Below, piece after piece: positions 39,201 to 47,049 of a stretch of 64,000 bases of DNA (positions within the stretch are counted from its first letter, which is position 1; every line of letters starts with the position of its first letter). Source of the stretch: Arthrobacter rhizosphaerae (lineage in GTDB: Bacteria > Actinomycetota > Actinomycetes > Actinomycetales > Micrococcaceae); contig NZ_JALLAN010000008.1 of NCBI RefSeq assembly GCF_023062595.1, forward strand, positions 62,001 through 126,000. The letters are read 5' to 3'. The position numbers and the translations under genes are program-made. Under the pieces are notes generated by a model. It had not been told where the DNA came from, searched no databases, and saw nothing but the letters and a program-made list of their open reading frames with translations.

Positions 39201-39885
39201 TGCCCATGGTGCGGACGCGGTATTCGTCAGAGATCTCTTCGAGGGCTTTCCTCTGCGCACTGGCACGTCCCAGGCCAACCAGGACCGGCAGGCCCTTTGC
39301 AAGTTCGAGCATGTGTCCGGACAGTCGGGCGAGTGCCGTTTGGGCTTCCCTGACGCGGTCTTCCGTATACCGGCCGATCAGAACCATAAATACAGGGACG
39401 AGCGGGACGGTTAGCACAATGACTGCTGCGCTGACCCAGTCGGCAAAGAGGATGCGCGCCCCCAGCAAGAGAGGAACCGCGGCGCAATTGACCAGCGCCG
39501 GCAGGAACTGGGTGTAGTAGCTGTCCAGGGCGTCCAGTCCCCGGGTGGCCAGAATGGCGAGTCCTCCATCGGAGGGGCCGGCACTACGGGTCCCGGTCCG
39601 GAGGGCCCTATCCAGGAGCTCGGACCGCAGTTGTTCTTTCACGCCCAAGGACGCGCGCCGGGCCGCGACGGACTGGGCCCACGTCGTAAGCGAACGCAGT
39701 AGAACACCGGCCATTCCCCAGGCCAGCTGCTGGCCCCAGGCCGGGTCGTTGGCCATCAGTCCTGCAAGTACCGAGGCAACTGCCTGGGCCATCAGCACAA
39801 GTGACAATGCTTTCAGGGCAGCCAGGAGTCCCAGCAGGTAGATGGCGGATCTGGTGGCCGGCCCGGAGGGGAAGGTGGGTCTCAC
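36295..39885 (-). CDS. cydDC: Fused thiol-reductant ABC exporter CydD-CydC
   Basis: 1196 aa. Order: CydD membrane domain (~15-310), NBD1 with Walker A GVSGAGKST (~370), signature LSPGE and LLLLDEPTAHLD; then CydC membrane domain (~605-880) and NBD2 with GTSGSGKST (~1000), LSGGERQR and VILLDEPTAHLD. CydDC exports thiols or handles heme so that cytochrome bd can assemble. Fusion of the two half-transporters is the form here, unlike the separate genes in E. coli. A low-complexity Gly/Glu/Ala/Arg linker (~920-965) separates CydC TMD and NBD. It starts 6 bp after cydB. Confidence 0.94.
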   Translation of the reverse strand: MRPTFPSGPATRSAIYLLGLLAALKALSLVLMAQAVASVLAGLMANDPAWGQQLAWGMAGVLLRSLTTWAQSVAARRASLGVKEQLRSELLDRALRTGTRSAGPSDGGLAILATRGLDALDSYYTQFLPALVNCAAVPLLLGARILFADWVSAAVIVLTVPLVPVFMVLIGRYTEDRVREAQTALARLSGHMLELAKGLPVLVGLGRASAQRKALEEISDEYRVRTMGTLRTAFLSALALELIATISVAVVAVFIGVRLVHGEMPLEAGLLALILAPDCYLPLRELGTAHHASDDGRAALAEATLVLDAPQAVPLEAGQADHHKNDDGGPPAVVVRGLEVRFSGRDIPAVAPLSFEAAAGSITALDGVSGAGKSTVLGVLAGTVGNGGSTAVRGGIAGFDRADVAWVPQHPVMVAPTVLDEVKLYLTASDKGFLPAEGTTEMAERCLASVAAAHLANKHPAELSPGELRRVALARGLARIEAGATLLLLDEPTAHLDPETASIINHAILALRGQVTVVLVGHDPTTRQLADKIVPVAHEPGARAVSVAQAPIAEPPSAEPSSGPVSSAAASVSSTDSVKRTISAPTVKECPRRGNTFRALLSLLAPQALKFTSAVTVGVLASLFAVALAGLSGWLIIRAGEQPPILYLLTAIVGVRFFGIGRAVLRYCERLLLHDAVFAALTSLRGRLWESLSRRALAVRKLLQGGHVLGSVIDDVDTVRDLLPRVVLPPLTAIAVAAGAVLATGLLLPAALPATMGAALVSLLGSPALALLADRMSARAEQRLRTGVLRDVAAALDARMELQANHAAGPVLSAIQDADRAATAASVRSAWAEGLGQALTVLACGAAALISAVLAAPVVMTGAVEPATAAVLVLIQLALVEPYSAMASSVRQYPALRSVLQRISGAGVLGAPLGENPASVGTAGEHPAGESCARESRAGDATIIDGLVPVPGRAGERPGVELDGLTAAWPGGLPVFEELSAVAEPGTWLAVTGTSGSGKSTLLSAILGFLPARKGRVLVTGKVAWCPQEAHLFDSTIRGNLMLGLPGCEDAGSKDESGQGESVDQRARGGSADAAMKAALAAVGLSPLIDRLTEGIETRIGPSGSFLSGGERQRLAVARTLLTGADVILLDEPTAHLDAAAGRAMLADLRSGLKDKTVVLVSHNPADIHSTDHVIRLEEHAGHTTRAILARAGAGR

Positions 39886-39891
39886 GACGGA

Positions 39892-40941
39892 TCAGTCCTT
39901 GATGACCATGGCTTTGGCAGCGATCGCGGGAAGGAAGCTGTGCGCCTCGGGGATGTGACTGGCGCTTACGCGGCGCCTGAACACCCAGTAGGTCCACGCC
40001 TGATATGCGAGGACCAGGGGAAGCCCGATGGCGGCAACGATACTCATCAGCCCCAGAGTGTAATCGGAGGAGGAGGCATTGATCACCGTGAGGCTGAAGT
40101 CCGGATTGATGGTGGACGGGAGAACTACCGGGAAAGCAGCACCGAAGATCGAGGCGGTACCCGCGACGAGGAAGACGCCAAGGGCCAGGAATGCCTTGCC
40201 TTCTGAGCCGCGCCGGGCGAAGCTCCACGCCAGGACCGCCGCAACCACCGCGACAACAACGGCACCCCACGTCCAGGGTTCGCCGCTGAGCAGCTGGACA
40301 CTGACCGCCCACGCTGCCAGGGGCAGCAGAAGGACGGGCAACAGCCGGACAAACCAGCGCCGTGCGCGGTGCCGGACTTCGCCGTCCGTCTTCAGGGCCA
40401 GGAAAGCGAGGCCGTGCACAATCGCGAAGCCCACGACGGCGAATCCCCCGAGCAGCGCGTAGCCGCTGAACCAGGCAAACGGGCCGCCTTCCCGGTCCCC
40501 GTTTGCGTTGAGGGGCAGGCCTGTGGTGGTGAGGGCCAAAGTCGCGCCGACGCCAAAGGCGGCCACGAACGACCCAGCGGCAATCGCCAGGTCCCAGCCG
40601 GTACGCCAACGCTCAGTGTCCACTTTTCCCCGGTACTCAAAGGCAACGGCGCGGAAAATGAGCGCCACGAGCACCAACAGAAGTGGCAGGTAGAGGGCCG
40701 AAAAAAGGGAGGCGTACCAGAGCGGGAAGGCCGCGAACGTTGCACCTGCCGCGGTCAGGAGCCACACCTCATTTCCGTCCCATACCGGCCCGATCGTATT
40801 GAGCAGGACGCGCCGATCCGTGTTATTGCGAGCGAAGAGCTTCATCAGCATGCCGACGCCGAGGTCGAAGCCTTCAAGAAAGAGGTAGCCGGTCCACAGC
40901 AAAGCAATGGCGACGAACCAGATGGTGGGTAGCAGTTCCAT
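39892..40941 (-). CDS. cydB: Cytochrome bd oxidase subunit II
   Basis: 349 aa with about eight or nine transmembrane helices. The N-terminal WFVAIALLWTGYLFLEGFDLGVG stretch (~8-30) and NTIGPVWDGNEVWLL (~47) are CydB hallmarks. With CydA it forms the quinol:O2 oxidoreductase active at low oxygen and resistant to cyanide and NO. Start lies 21 bp after the cydA stop. Confidence 0.96.
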   Translation of the reverse strand: MELLPTIWFVAIALLWTGYLFLEGFDLGVGMLMKLFARNNTDRRVLLNTIGPVWDGNEVWLLTAAGATFAAFPLWYASLFSALYLPLLLVLVALIFRAVAFEYRGKVDTERWRTGWDLAIAAGSFVAAFGVGATLALTTTGLPLNANGDREGGPFAWFSGYALLGGFAVVGFAIVHGLAFLALKTDGEVRHRARRWFVRLLPVLLLPLAAWAVSVQLLSGEPWTWGAVVVAVVAAVLAWSFARRGSEGKAFLALGVFLVAGTASIFGAAFPVVLPSTINPDFSLTVINASSSDYTLGLMSIVAAIGLPLVLAYQAWTYWVFRRRVSASHIPEAHSFLPAIAAKAMVIKD

Positions 40942-40962
40942 GCTCAGATTCCTTTGCTGTTC

Positions 40963-42585
40963 TTAGTAGGCGAAGGCGAGGACATCGTCCGGAGCGCCGG
41001 GCCTGCCGTCTTTGGTGGAACCGGACGCCCCCGGTCCTTCATCGTCGTCGCCGGGTTCTTGGCCACGGGTCCGTCCGTGCGCAAGCTCCGGCATGGCTGA
41101 AGCCACACCTCCGCGGATGTACTTCACCAGCAGTTTCACCTCCACCACAAGCAGCACCGCGTAGATGGAGGCCAGGACTACAAGGGATGTCAGGAGCTCT
41201 CCGGCGGAAACCCCGGGCGAAACGGCCGCGGCGGTGAACATAAACACCTGGTCAATGCCGCTGGGGTCCGGATTGGGTGCAACCACGAAGGGCTGGCGGC
41301 CCATCTCCGTGAAGATCCAGCCAGCGGCGTTGGCTCCGAACGGAGCCAGGATCCCGAAGACGGCAAGGCGCATCAGGCCCCGGGAGGCCGGAACGGTTCC
41401 ATTCCTGGTGGCCCAAAGAGCCAGGAGTGCCGCGAAAGCCGCCATTCCTCCAAAGCCGATCATCATGCGGAAACCCCAGTACGTCACCTCCATCACGGGG
41501 ACGTACTCGATTTCCTGGCCGGCCCGGTCACCGTAAATAGGGTTATCGGGGAGGTTGGTGCCGTACTTGGCCTGATATTCAGGGAGCAGGCTGTTCACGC
41601 CCTTGACCTCGGTGGTGAAATCGCCCTTGGCCAGGAAGGAAAGGATGCCCGGGACTTCAATGACGGCGACAATATCGTCACAGTTCTGGGAGCCCACGTT
41701 GCCCACGCTGAGGACTGAGAAGCCGGTGCCGTCATGGCAGGCTGCTTCGGCTGCCGCCATTTTCATGGGCTGCTGCTCAAACATCAGTTTGCCCTGCAGG
41801 TCCCCCGTCAGGGCTGTTCCGGCGAAGGAAATCATCGCGACGACGGCCCCGATCCGCAGCGAGCGGATCCAGACACTGTGGTCGGTGAGATCGCGGCCGG
41901 GAATGTCCGCCTGACCGGGAATGACCTTTCCGTCGGGCCCTACGGTGTCGATGCCGTCATGCCGCCGGCGCCAGAGGTGGTACCAGGCGATCCCCAGCAG
42001 GAAAGCTCCTGCTACGGCCAGTGCACCAAAGATGGTGTGGGGAACTGCGACAAGCGCTGTGTTGTTGGTGAAAACGGCCCAGGCGTCTGTCATCACCGGC
42101 CTGCCGTTGATCATCTCCACTCCAACGGGATGTTGCATCCAGCTGTTGGCGACGATGATGAAGTACGCCGAGAAAACGGAGCCGACCACCGCAATCCATA
42201 GGCAGGCAAGGTGGACGGCGGGCTTGAGCTGTTTCCAGCCAAAGATCCACAAGCCCAGGAAGGTGGATTCGACGAAGAAGGCAAGCAGTGCTTCCATGGC
42301 CAGCGGGGCGCCGAACACATCACCCACAAACCGGCTGTACTCGCTCCATGCCATTCCGAACTGGAATTCCTGCACAATGCCGGTGGCAACGCCCATGATG
42401 AAGTTGATCAGGAAAAGCTTGCCCCAGAACTTGGTCATCCGCAGGTATTCGGTCTTGCCCGTGCGGTGCCACAGTGTCTGCATCACCGCCACCACGAGTC
42501 CAAGGCCAATTGTGAGGGGCACCATCATGAAGTGGTAGACGGTGGTGATTCCGAATTGCCAGCGTGCGATTTCCAAGGCGTCCAA
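40963..42585 (-). CDS. cydA: Cytochrome bd oxidase subunit I
   Basis: 540 aa from the TTG at 42585 (LDALEIARWQFGI), with AGGGA a few bases upstream; an earlier TTG at 42615 is in frame but has no Shine-Dalgarno. The heme b595 His is in VYHFMMVPL (~18) and the b558 His in VPHTIFGAL (~183), with YWGFRMMIGFG (~380) carrying the Met ligand. The Q-loop motif reads GRQPF, not the GRQPW of E. coli. Quinol oxidase catalytic subunit. Two BlaI-type operators lie just upstream, so oxygen/stress control by the adjacent repressor is likely. Confidence 0.95.
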   Translation of the reverse strand: MDALEIARWQFGITTVYHFMMVPLTIGLGLVVAVMQTLWHRTGKTEYLRMTKFWGKLFLINFIMGVATGIVQEFQFGMAWSEYSRFVGDVFGAPLAMEALLAFFVESTFLGLWIFGWKQLKPAVHLACLWIAVVGSVFSAYFIIVANSWMQHPVGVEMINGRPVMTDAWAVFTNNTALVAVPHTIFGALAVAGAFLLGIAWYHLWRRRHDGIDTVGPDGKVIPGQADIPGRDLTDHSVWIRSLRIGAVVAMISFAGTALTGDLQGKLMFEQQPMKMAAAEAACHDGTGFSVLSVGNVGSQNCDDIVAVIEVPGILSFLAKGDFTTEVKGVNSLLPEYQAKYGTNLPDNPIYGDRAGQEIEYVPVMEVTYWGFRMMIGFGGMAAFAALLALWATRNGTVPASRGLMRLAVFGILAPFGANAAGWIFTEMGRQPFVVAPNPDPSGIDQVFMFTAAAVSPGVSAGELLTSLVVLASIYAVLLVVEVKLLVKYIRGGVASAMPELAHGRTRGQEPGDDDEGPGASGSTKDGRPGAPDDVLAFAY

Positions 42586-42625
42586 GGCGGTCCCTACTGT
42601 TGGCCGGGCTATCAACGGTTGAAAC

Positions 42626-42642
42626 TTCTACAGGGCGTAGAA
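42626..42642. promoter_or_regulatory. BlaI-type operator O1 (TTCTAC-N5-GTAGAA)
   Basis: Perfect 6+6 palindrome with spacer AGGGC. It lies about 40 bp before the preferred cydA start and 25 bp from O2. The inner TAC/GTA core is like the TACA/TGTA core of BlaI/MecI operators. Confidence 0.8.
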
Positions 42643-42650
42643 CATGTAAC

Positions 42651-42667
42651 TTCTACAAAGTGTAGAA
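42651..42667. promoter_or_regulatory. BlaI-type operator O2 (TTCTAC-N5-GTAGAA)
   Basis: Perfect palindrome with spacer AAAGT. On the minus strand a possible cydA promoter (TTGTTC, 16 bp, TACATG) would place O2 between -35 and -10, a typical repressor position. The centre-to-centre distance to O1 is 25 bp. Confidence 0.8.
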
Positions 42668-42735
42668 CAAATCCGGTGAGTCCGGAAGCTGCACTCTCAC
42701 ACGGCGAAAAATCGGGCCGACACGCCGGAGAGGTG

Positions 42736-42752
42736 TTCTACCTCATGTAGAA
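42736..42752. promoter_or_regulatory. BlaI-type operator O3 (TTCTAC-N5-GTAGAA)
   Basis: Perfect palindrome with spacer CTCAT, about 100 bp before the repressor gene start and facing it. Its position fits autoregulation. Confidence 0.78.
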
Positions 42753-42853
42753 AGAAAACGGGAAACCGGGTAGATTTGGAGCTGAAGCTTTTAAGAATCG
42801 CGCCCTGGTCGAAAACCCGGCCCGGGCGCCGGCGGGACCAGAAGGATGTACGA

Positions 42854-43240
42854 ATGGCAAGTCTTGGGGAACTGGAACGGGCAGTGATGGACCTGCTCTG
42901 GGCGGGCCAGGAGGCAGCCACTGCGAACAGGCTTCGCGATCTGCTGGCGCAGAGCACGCAAGCACACGGCGGGTCAGCCGGTCATGTGGGCAAGGACCTT
43001 GCCGTGACCACCGTGCTGACGGTGCTCTCCCGGCTGGAAAAGAAGGGTCTTGTGGAGCGCGAACGTGGCACACGCCCTCATCGCTACCAGGCGGTGTCCA
43101 GCAGGGAGGACCATACGGCCGAACTCATGCATGAGGTCCTTGGCTCTGCGCCGGACCGCGAAGCAGTCCTCGCCCGCTTCATTGGATCGGTCACTGAAAG
43201 TGAAGCTGAAACGCTCCGCAAGCTGCTCGGCCACATTTAG
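42854..43240 (+). CDS. BlaI/MecI-family transcriptional repressor
   Basis: 128 aa from the ATG at 42854 with AGAAGGA at 42840-42846. Winged-helix N-terminus (GELERAVMDLLW, then TVLTVLSRLEKKGLVERER at ~55-75), C-terminal dimerisation and a protease-sensitive helix. Known family: dimeric repressor cleaved or released when its membrane protease partner is activated. The M56 protease gene starts 6 bp downstream, and operators O1-O3 lie between it and cydA. No beta-lactamase gene is nearby, so the target is likely the bd oxidase operon. Confidence 0.92.
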   Translation: MASLGELERAVMDLLWAGQEAATANRLRDLLAQSTQAHGGSAGHVGKDLAVTTVLTVLSRLEKKGLVERERGTRPHRYQAVSSREDHTAELMHEVLGSAPDREAVLARFIGSVTESEAETLRKLLGHI

Positions 43241-43246
43241 CAGGCC

Positions 43247-44236
43247 ATGTTCTGGACCTCGTATTTTCTGGCGGTCCTGGCGATAGCGCTGGCGTGGCCG
43301 GTGCCTATCCTTCTTTCCCGTGCGCGGTGGCCTGCCAGGTCGCCCTTTACGGCCATGCTGTTGTGGCAGGCAATAGCTTTGGCTGGTGGCCTTTCGATGA
43401 TCGGCGCAATGCTGGTTTATGGCCTGGAACCGCTTGGCGACAACCTCCTGGCAGGACTCAACGCGCTTGCAGCCATGGTCCTGCACAACGCTCCCACTAC
43501 CGAGCTGGGATTCTGGCACATCTTCGCGTTGTCCGCTGCAGCCCTCCTGACGGCGCACCTGCTGTTTACCCTGTTGCTGACGTACTACCGGATCGAGCGC
43601 CAGCGCCGGCGGCATCGGGAACTCCTGGCACTCCTTGCATCTCCCTCCGCAGATGGTCCCCGAACTGTCGTGATCAGTCACGATTCCCCTGTTGCTTATT
43701 GCCTTCCCGGCGGGGCGCGCTCGGTCACTGTCCTGTCAGACGGACTGATGTCCGCACTCGAGCCTGCGGAGCTACGAGCCGTCCTCGATCATGAGAACGC
43801 GCACCTGGACCAGCGGCACCACCTTCTCTTGTGGGCTTTCGCAGCGTGGCGGCAGGCCCTCCCCTGGCTGCCCACCACCCGGCTTGCCCAGGAAGCGGTC
43901 AACTCCCTGATCGAGATGCTGGCCGACGACGTCGCCCTGAGGACCGAGAGCAAAGCCACCCTCATCAAGGCAATCGCCATTGTGGCAAGCGGACCGGCTC
44001 CTTCCCCCAACGCCGGTTCCGGATTCACCGGGCAGATCGCACCGGACGTCGAAGCCCAGCCTGATGGGACGACCGGTGGTGCGGGGTCGGCGCTGACCAC
44101 GGCAACCCGGGTCAGCCGTCTGCTTTCGGCCGAACCGCCGCTTTCCGCAGCCTTCCGAGGCCTGGTTCTCGCGGCGTGCGTGCTGCTGCTTGCTGTTCCC
44201 ACTGCCTTGCTGATAGTTCCCGGCCTGCTCGGCTAG
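43247..44236 (+). CDS. M56-family membrane metalloprotease (BlaR1-like, no sensor domain)
   Basis: 329 aa. Four or more hydrophobic segments: two or three before residue 125 and one at the C-terminus (~300-325). The zinc site is HENAH (182-186) in LDHENAHLDQRH. The penicillin-binding sensor domain of BlaR1 is missing, so the signal is not a beta-lactam bound at that domain. Probably cleaves or inactivates the co-encoded BlaI-type repressor. Start lies 6 bp after the repressor stop. Confidence 0.9.
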   Translation: MFWTSYFLAVLAIALAWPVPILLSRARWPARSPFTAMLLWQAIALAGGLSMIGAMLVYGLEPLGDNLLAGLNALAAMVLHNAPTTELGFWHIFALSAAALLTAHLLFTLLLTYYRIERQRRRHRELLALLASPSADGPRTVVISHDSPVAYCLPGGARSVTVLSDGLMSALEPAELRAVLDHENAHLDQRHHLLLWAFAAWRQALPWLPTTRLAQEAVNSLIEMLADDVALRTESKATLIKAIAIVASGPAPSPNAGSGFTGQIAPDVEAQPDGTTGGAGSALTTATRVSRLLSAEPPLSAAFRGLVLAACVLLLAVPTALLIVPGLLG

Positions 44237-44291
44237 GGCCACTCCTGCGCAAAGGAACGTCTCCAGTCGGACTCAGGCGTCGGTAGGCCGC

Positions 44292-46400
44292 TTAGGCGTC
44301 GATACGTTCGCGGTCCAGGCTGGCTGCACCGGCGATGATGAAGTCCTTCCGCGGAGCCACGTCGGATCCCATCAGAAGGTCGAAGGTGTCCTCGGCCTGC
44401 TTGGCGTTCTCGATCCCCACCTTCCGCAGCGTGCGGTGCCGCGGGTCCATGGTGGTTTCGGCAAGCTGCTCGGCATCCATTTCGCCCAACCCCTTGTAAC
44501 GCTGGATGGGCTCTTTGTAGCGCTTGCCCTCCTTCGCCAACCTTCCCAGCAGGGCATGAAGCTCAGCCTCAGAATAGGTGTAGATCATCTCGTTGGCTTT
44601 TTGGCCGGCATTGATGACTTCCACACGGTGCAGCGGCGGAACGGCGGCAAAGACGCGGCCTTCATCGACCATCGGACGCATGTACCGGAAAAACAATGTC
44701 AACAGGAGGGTGCGGATGTGGGCACCGTCGACGTCGGCGTCCGTCATCAGGATGACTTTCCCGTAGCGGGCAGCACTGATGTCGAAGCTGCGGCCGGACC
44801 CGGCGCCTACAACCTGGATGAGGGCGGCACACTCGGCGTTGGAGAGCATGTCACCCACAGAGGCTTTCTGTACGTTCAGGATCTTGCCGCGGATGGGCAG
44901 AAGGGCCTGGAAATCCGAGGACCGGGCCAGTTTGGCGGTTCCGAGGGCCGAGTCGCCTTCCACGATGAAGAGTTCGGAGCGCCCGACGTCGTCCGTCCGG
45001 CAGTCAGCGAGCTTAGTCGGCATCGACGACGTCTCCAGCGCATTCTTGCGCCGCTGGGTCTCTTTATGAACCCGGGCCGAGATCCGCGATTTCATCTCGC
45101 TGACGATCTTCTCCAGCAGCAGGGCCGATTGGGCTTTGTCGTTGCGGTTGGCGGAGTTGAGCCGCGCGGTCACTTCCCGCTCCACCACCTTGGCGACAAT
45201 TGCCCGGACTGCGGAGGTGCCCAGGATCTCCTTGGTCTGGCCCTCAAACTGCGGCTCGGCCAAGCGGACCGTCAGGACGGCGGTCAGCCCTGCGAAGATG
45301 TCATCTTTTTCAATCTTGTCGTTCCCTGCCTTGAGCTTGCGGGCGTTGGATTCAACAGCCTTGCGGAACGTCTTCACCAGGGCTTGCTCGAAGCCTGACT
45401 GGTGGGTTCCGCCCTTGGGCGTGGAAATGATGTTGACGAAGCTGCGGACGGTGCTGTCGTAGCCAATGCCCCAGCGCAAGGCAACGTCCACTTCGCATTC
45501 GCGCTCAACTTCGGCGAGCTGGCTGTGGCCGCGTTCATCAAGGACCGGAACTGTCTCCTTGAACTTGCCCGAGCCATGGAGGCGCCAGACATCGGTCACG
45601 CCTGGATCGGCAGCGAGGAACTCCACGAACTCCGAAATGCCGCCGTCATGGTGGAAGACTTCCTCATGCGCACCGGATTCGCCTGGGGTACCGGGAAGGC
45701 GCCGCTCGTCCCGGACTGTCAGTTTGAGTCCGGGGACAAGGAACGACGTCTGGCGGGCACGTGAAGCGAGTTCTTCGTAGGAGAAACGGGCATCCGGAGT
45801 AAAGATCTGGCGGTCGGCCCAGTAACGGATCCGCGTACCGGTAACTCCGCGCTTGGCCTTGCCGATGATGTCCAGCACTGAATCTTCAACGAAAGGTTCG
45901 AACACGGCCGAGGGGTCCGGCTTGGTTCCGACATCCCGGAACCGGCCAGGCTCGCCCCGGCGGAAGGACATGCGGTACGTTTTGCCGCCTCTGTCCACTT
46001 CAGCGTCCAACCTGGCTGACAGGGCATTGACCACTGACGCGCCCACCCCGTGAAGGCCGCCTGATGCTGTGTAGGAGCCGCCGCCAAACTTTCCGCCGGC
46101 GTGAAGTTTCGTGAAAACCACCTCGATGCCGCTGAGCCCCGTTTTGGGTTCCACATCGACCGGGATGCCGCGGCCGTCGTCGTGGATTTCCACTGAATTG
46201 TCAGCGTGAAGGATGACCTTGATGTCGTGGCCAAAACCAGCCAGGGCTTCGTCGACTGAATTGTCGATGATCTCCCAGAGGCAATGCATCAGTCCGCGGG
46301 AGTCAGTAGAGCCGATGTACATGCCGGGACGCTTCCGGACGGCCTCCAGGCCTTCCAGGACGGAGAGGTGCCGGGCAGTGTAATCAGAACTGGGTGTCAC
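44292..46400 (-). CDS. parE: DNA topoisomerase IV subunit B
   Basis: 702 aa. GHKL ATPase: EIIDNSVDEALAG (~43-55), DDGRGIPVD (~74-82) and GGLHGVGASVVNAL (~113-126). TOPRIM domain: EGDSALG (~480) and the DADVDGAHI acidic cluster (~555). Shorter than GyrB and lacking its insertion. It pairs with parC (30551) to decatenate daughter chromosomes and remove positive supercoils. Confidence 0.94.
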   Translation of the reverse strand: MTPSSDYTARHLSVLEGLEAVRKRPGMYIGSTDSRGLMHCLWEIIDNSVDEALAGFGHDIKVILHADNSVEIHDDGRGIPVDVEPKTGLSGIEVVFTKLHAGGKFGGGSYTASGGLHGVGASVVNALSARLDAEVDRGGKTYRMSFRRGEPGRFRDVGTKPDPSAVFEPFVEDSVLDIIGKAKRGVTGTRIRYWADRQIFTPDARFSYEELASRARQTSFLVPGLKLTVRDERRLPGTPGESGAHEEVFHHDGGISEFVEFLAADPGVTDVWRLHGSGKFKETVPVLDERGHSQLAEVERECEVDVALRWGIGYDSTVRSFVNIISTPKGGTHQSGFEQALVKTFRKAVESNARKLKAGNDKIEKDDIFAGLTAVLTVRLAEPQFEGQTKEILGTSAVRAIVAKVVEREVTARLNSANRNDKAQSALLLEKIVSEMKSRISARVHKETQRRKNALETSSMPTKLADCRTDDVGRSELFIVEGDSALGTAKLARSSDFQALLPIRGKILNVQKASVGDMLSNAECAALIQVVGAGSGRSFDISAARYGKVILMTDADVDGAHIRTLLLTLFFRYMRPMVDEGRVFAAVPPLHRVEVINAGQKANEMIYTYSEAELHALLGRLAKEGKRYKEPIQRYKGLGEMDAEQLAETTMDPRHRTLRKVGIENAKQAEDTFDLLMGSDVAPRKDFIIAGAASLDRERIDA

Positions 46401-46503
46401 GGGTGGTGAACTCCTTCAGTGACGGAATAGCTGGGGGTTGAAATGCTCTCTCTAGGGTAGTCGCCCCGCTGGCCTGCCCTTGGCTGCCACTCCCCTGAGG
46501 CTT

Positions 46504-46525
46504 CGTAACGCTACGACTCGTTACG
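46504..46525. promoter_or_regulatory. Operator-like palindrome between parE and the DUF7455 gene
   Basis: Perfect 7-bp inverted repeat CGTAACG-N8-CGTTACG, about 105 bp before parE and 100 bp before the gene at 46624. The arrangement resembles a dimeric-repressor site. No adjacent regulator gene gives a candidate binder. Confidence 0.4.
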
Positions 46526-46623
46526 CACATGTGATACGCGGACAGCGAACTTGATCAATCCTTGCCGTGGATCAGCAACGAATGCTGGTTATATAGAGTT
46601 ACCGATCTACTAAGGAGGCCGAA

Positions 46624-46845
46624 ATGACAACAGCAGTAGCGGACCGCACGCTAAACGCACTGGACCGGTGCGATCGTTGCGGGGCACAGGCATACGTCCG
46701 GGTTGTTCTCGGTTCCTCCGGCGGTGAGTTGCTGTTTTGCGGCCACCACGCACGCGCGGTCGAAGCCACCCTGAAGCCGCTGAGCTCCGACTGGCACGAT
46801 GAAACGAGCCGGCTTCACGAGAAGGAACCGGTTCCAGTCGACTAG
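46624..46845 (+). CDS. Small Cys/His protein (DUF7455-like)
   Basis: 73 aa with a strong AAGGAGG at 46612-46618. CDRCGAQA (~16-23) and CGHHAR (~39-44) form a likely zinc-binding Cys/His pair set. This compact actinobacterial protein is common next to sigA. Function unknown. A good intrinsic terminator follows, so it is an independent transcript. Confidence 0.85.
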   Translation: MTTAVADRTLNALDRCDRCGAQAYVRVVLGSSGGELLFCGHHARAVEATLKPLSSDWHDETSRLHEKEPVPVD

Positions 46846-46862
46846 CTGCCCCACTGATCATG

Positions 46863-46900
46863 TCAGGGCTCCTCCACTGTGGAGGGGCCCTGATTTTTTT
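46863..46900 (+). terminator. Intrinsic terminator after the DUF7455 gene
   Basis: Stem 46863-46876 with 46880-46893 (one G-U pair, 3-nt loop) followed by a run of seven T (46894-46900). The clearest U-tract terminator in the window. Confidence 0.9.
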
Positions 46901-46980
46901 CTGATCAGGGTCGCAGGATTCCCGCGACCTGCCGGGGCGGACGGGAACCTCCGGGGCGGACGGGGACAACCGGGAACAGC

Positions 46981-47015
46981 AATGGCCTCCATCGGGGATT
47001 CCGACGGAGGCCATT
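46981..47015 (-). terminator. Hairpin terminator after sigA
   Basis: Inverted repeat 46981-46990 with 47006-47015, extended by TCGG/CCGA inside. It lies 35 bp beyond the sigA stop on the minus strand. Confidence 0.65.
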
Positions 47016-47049
47016 GGCGTTAGTGCAGCAGCGTTCAGGACGCCGCGTT

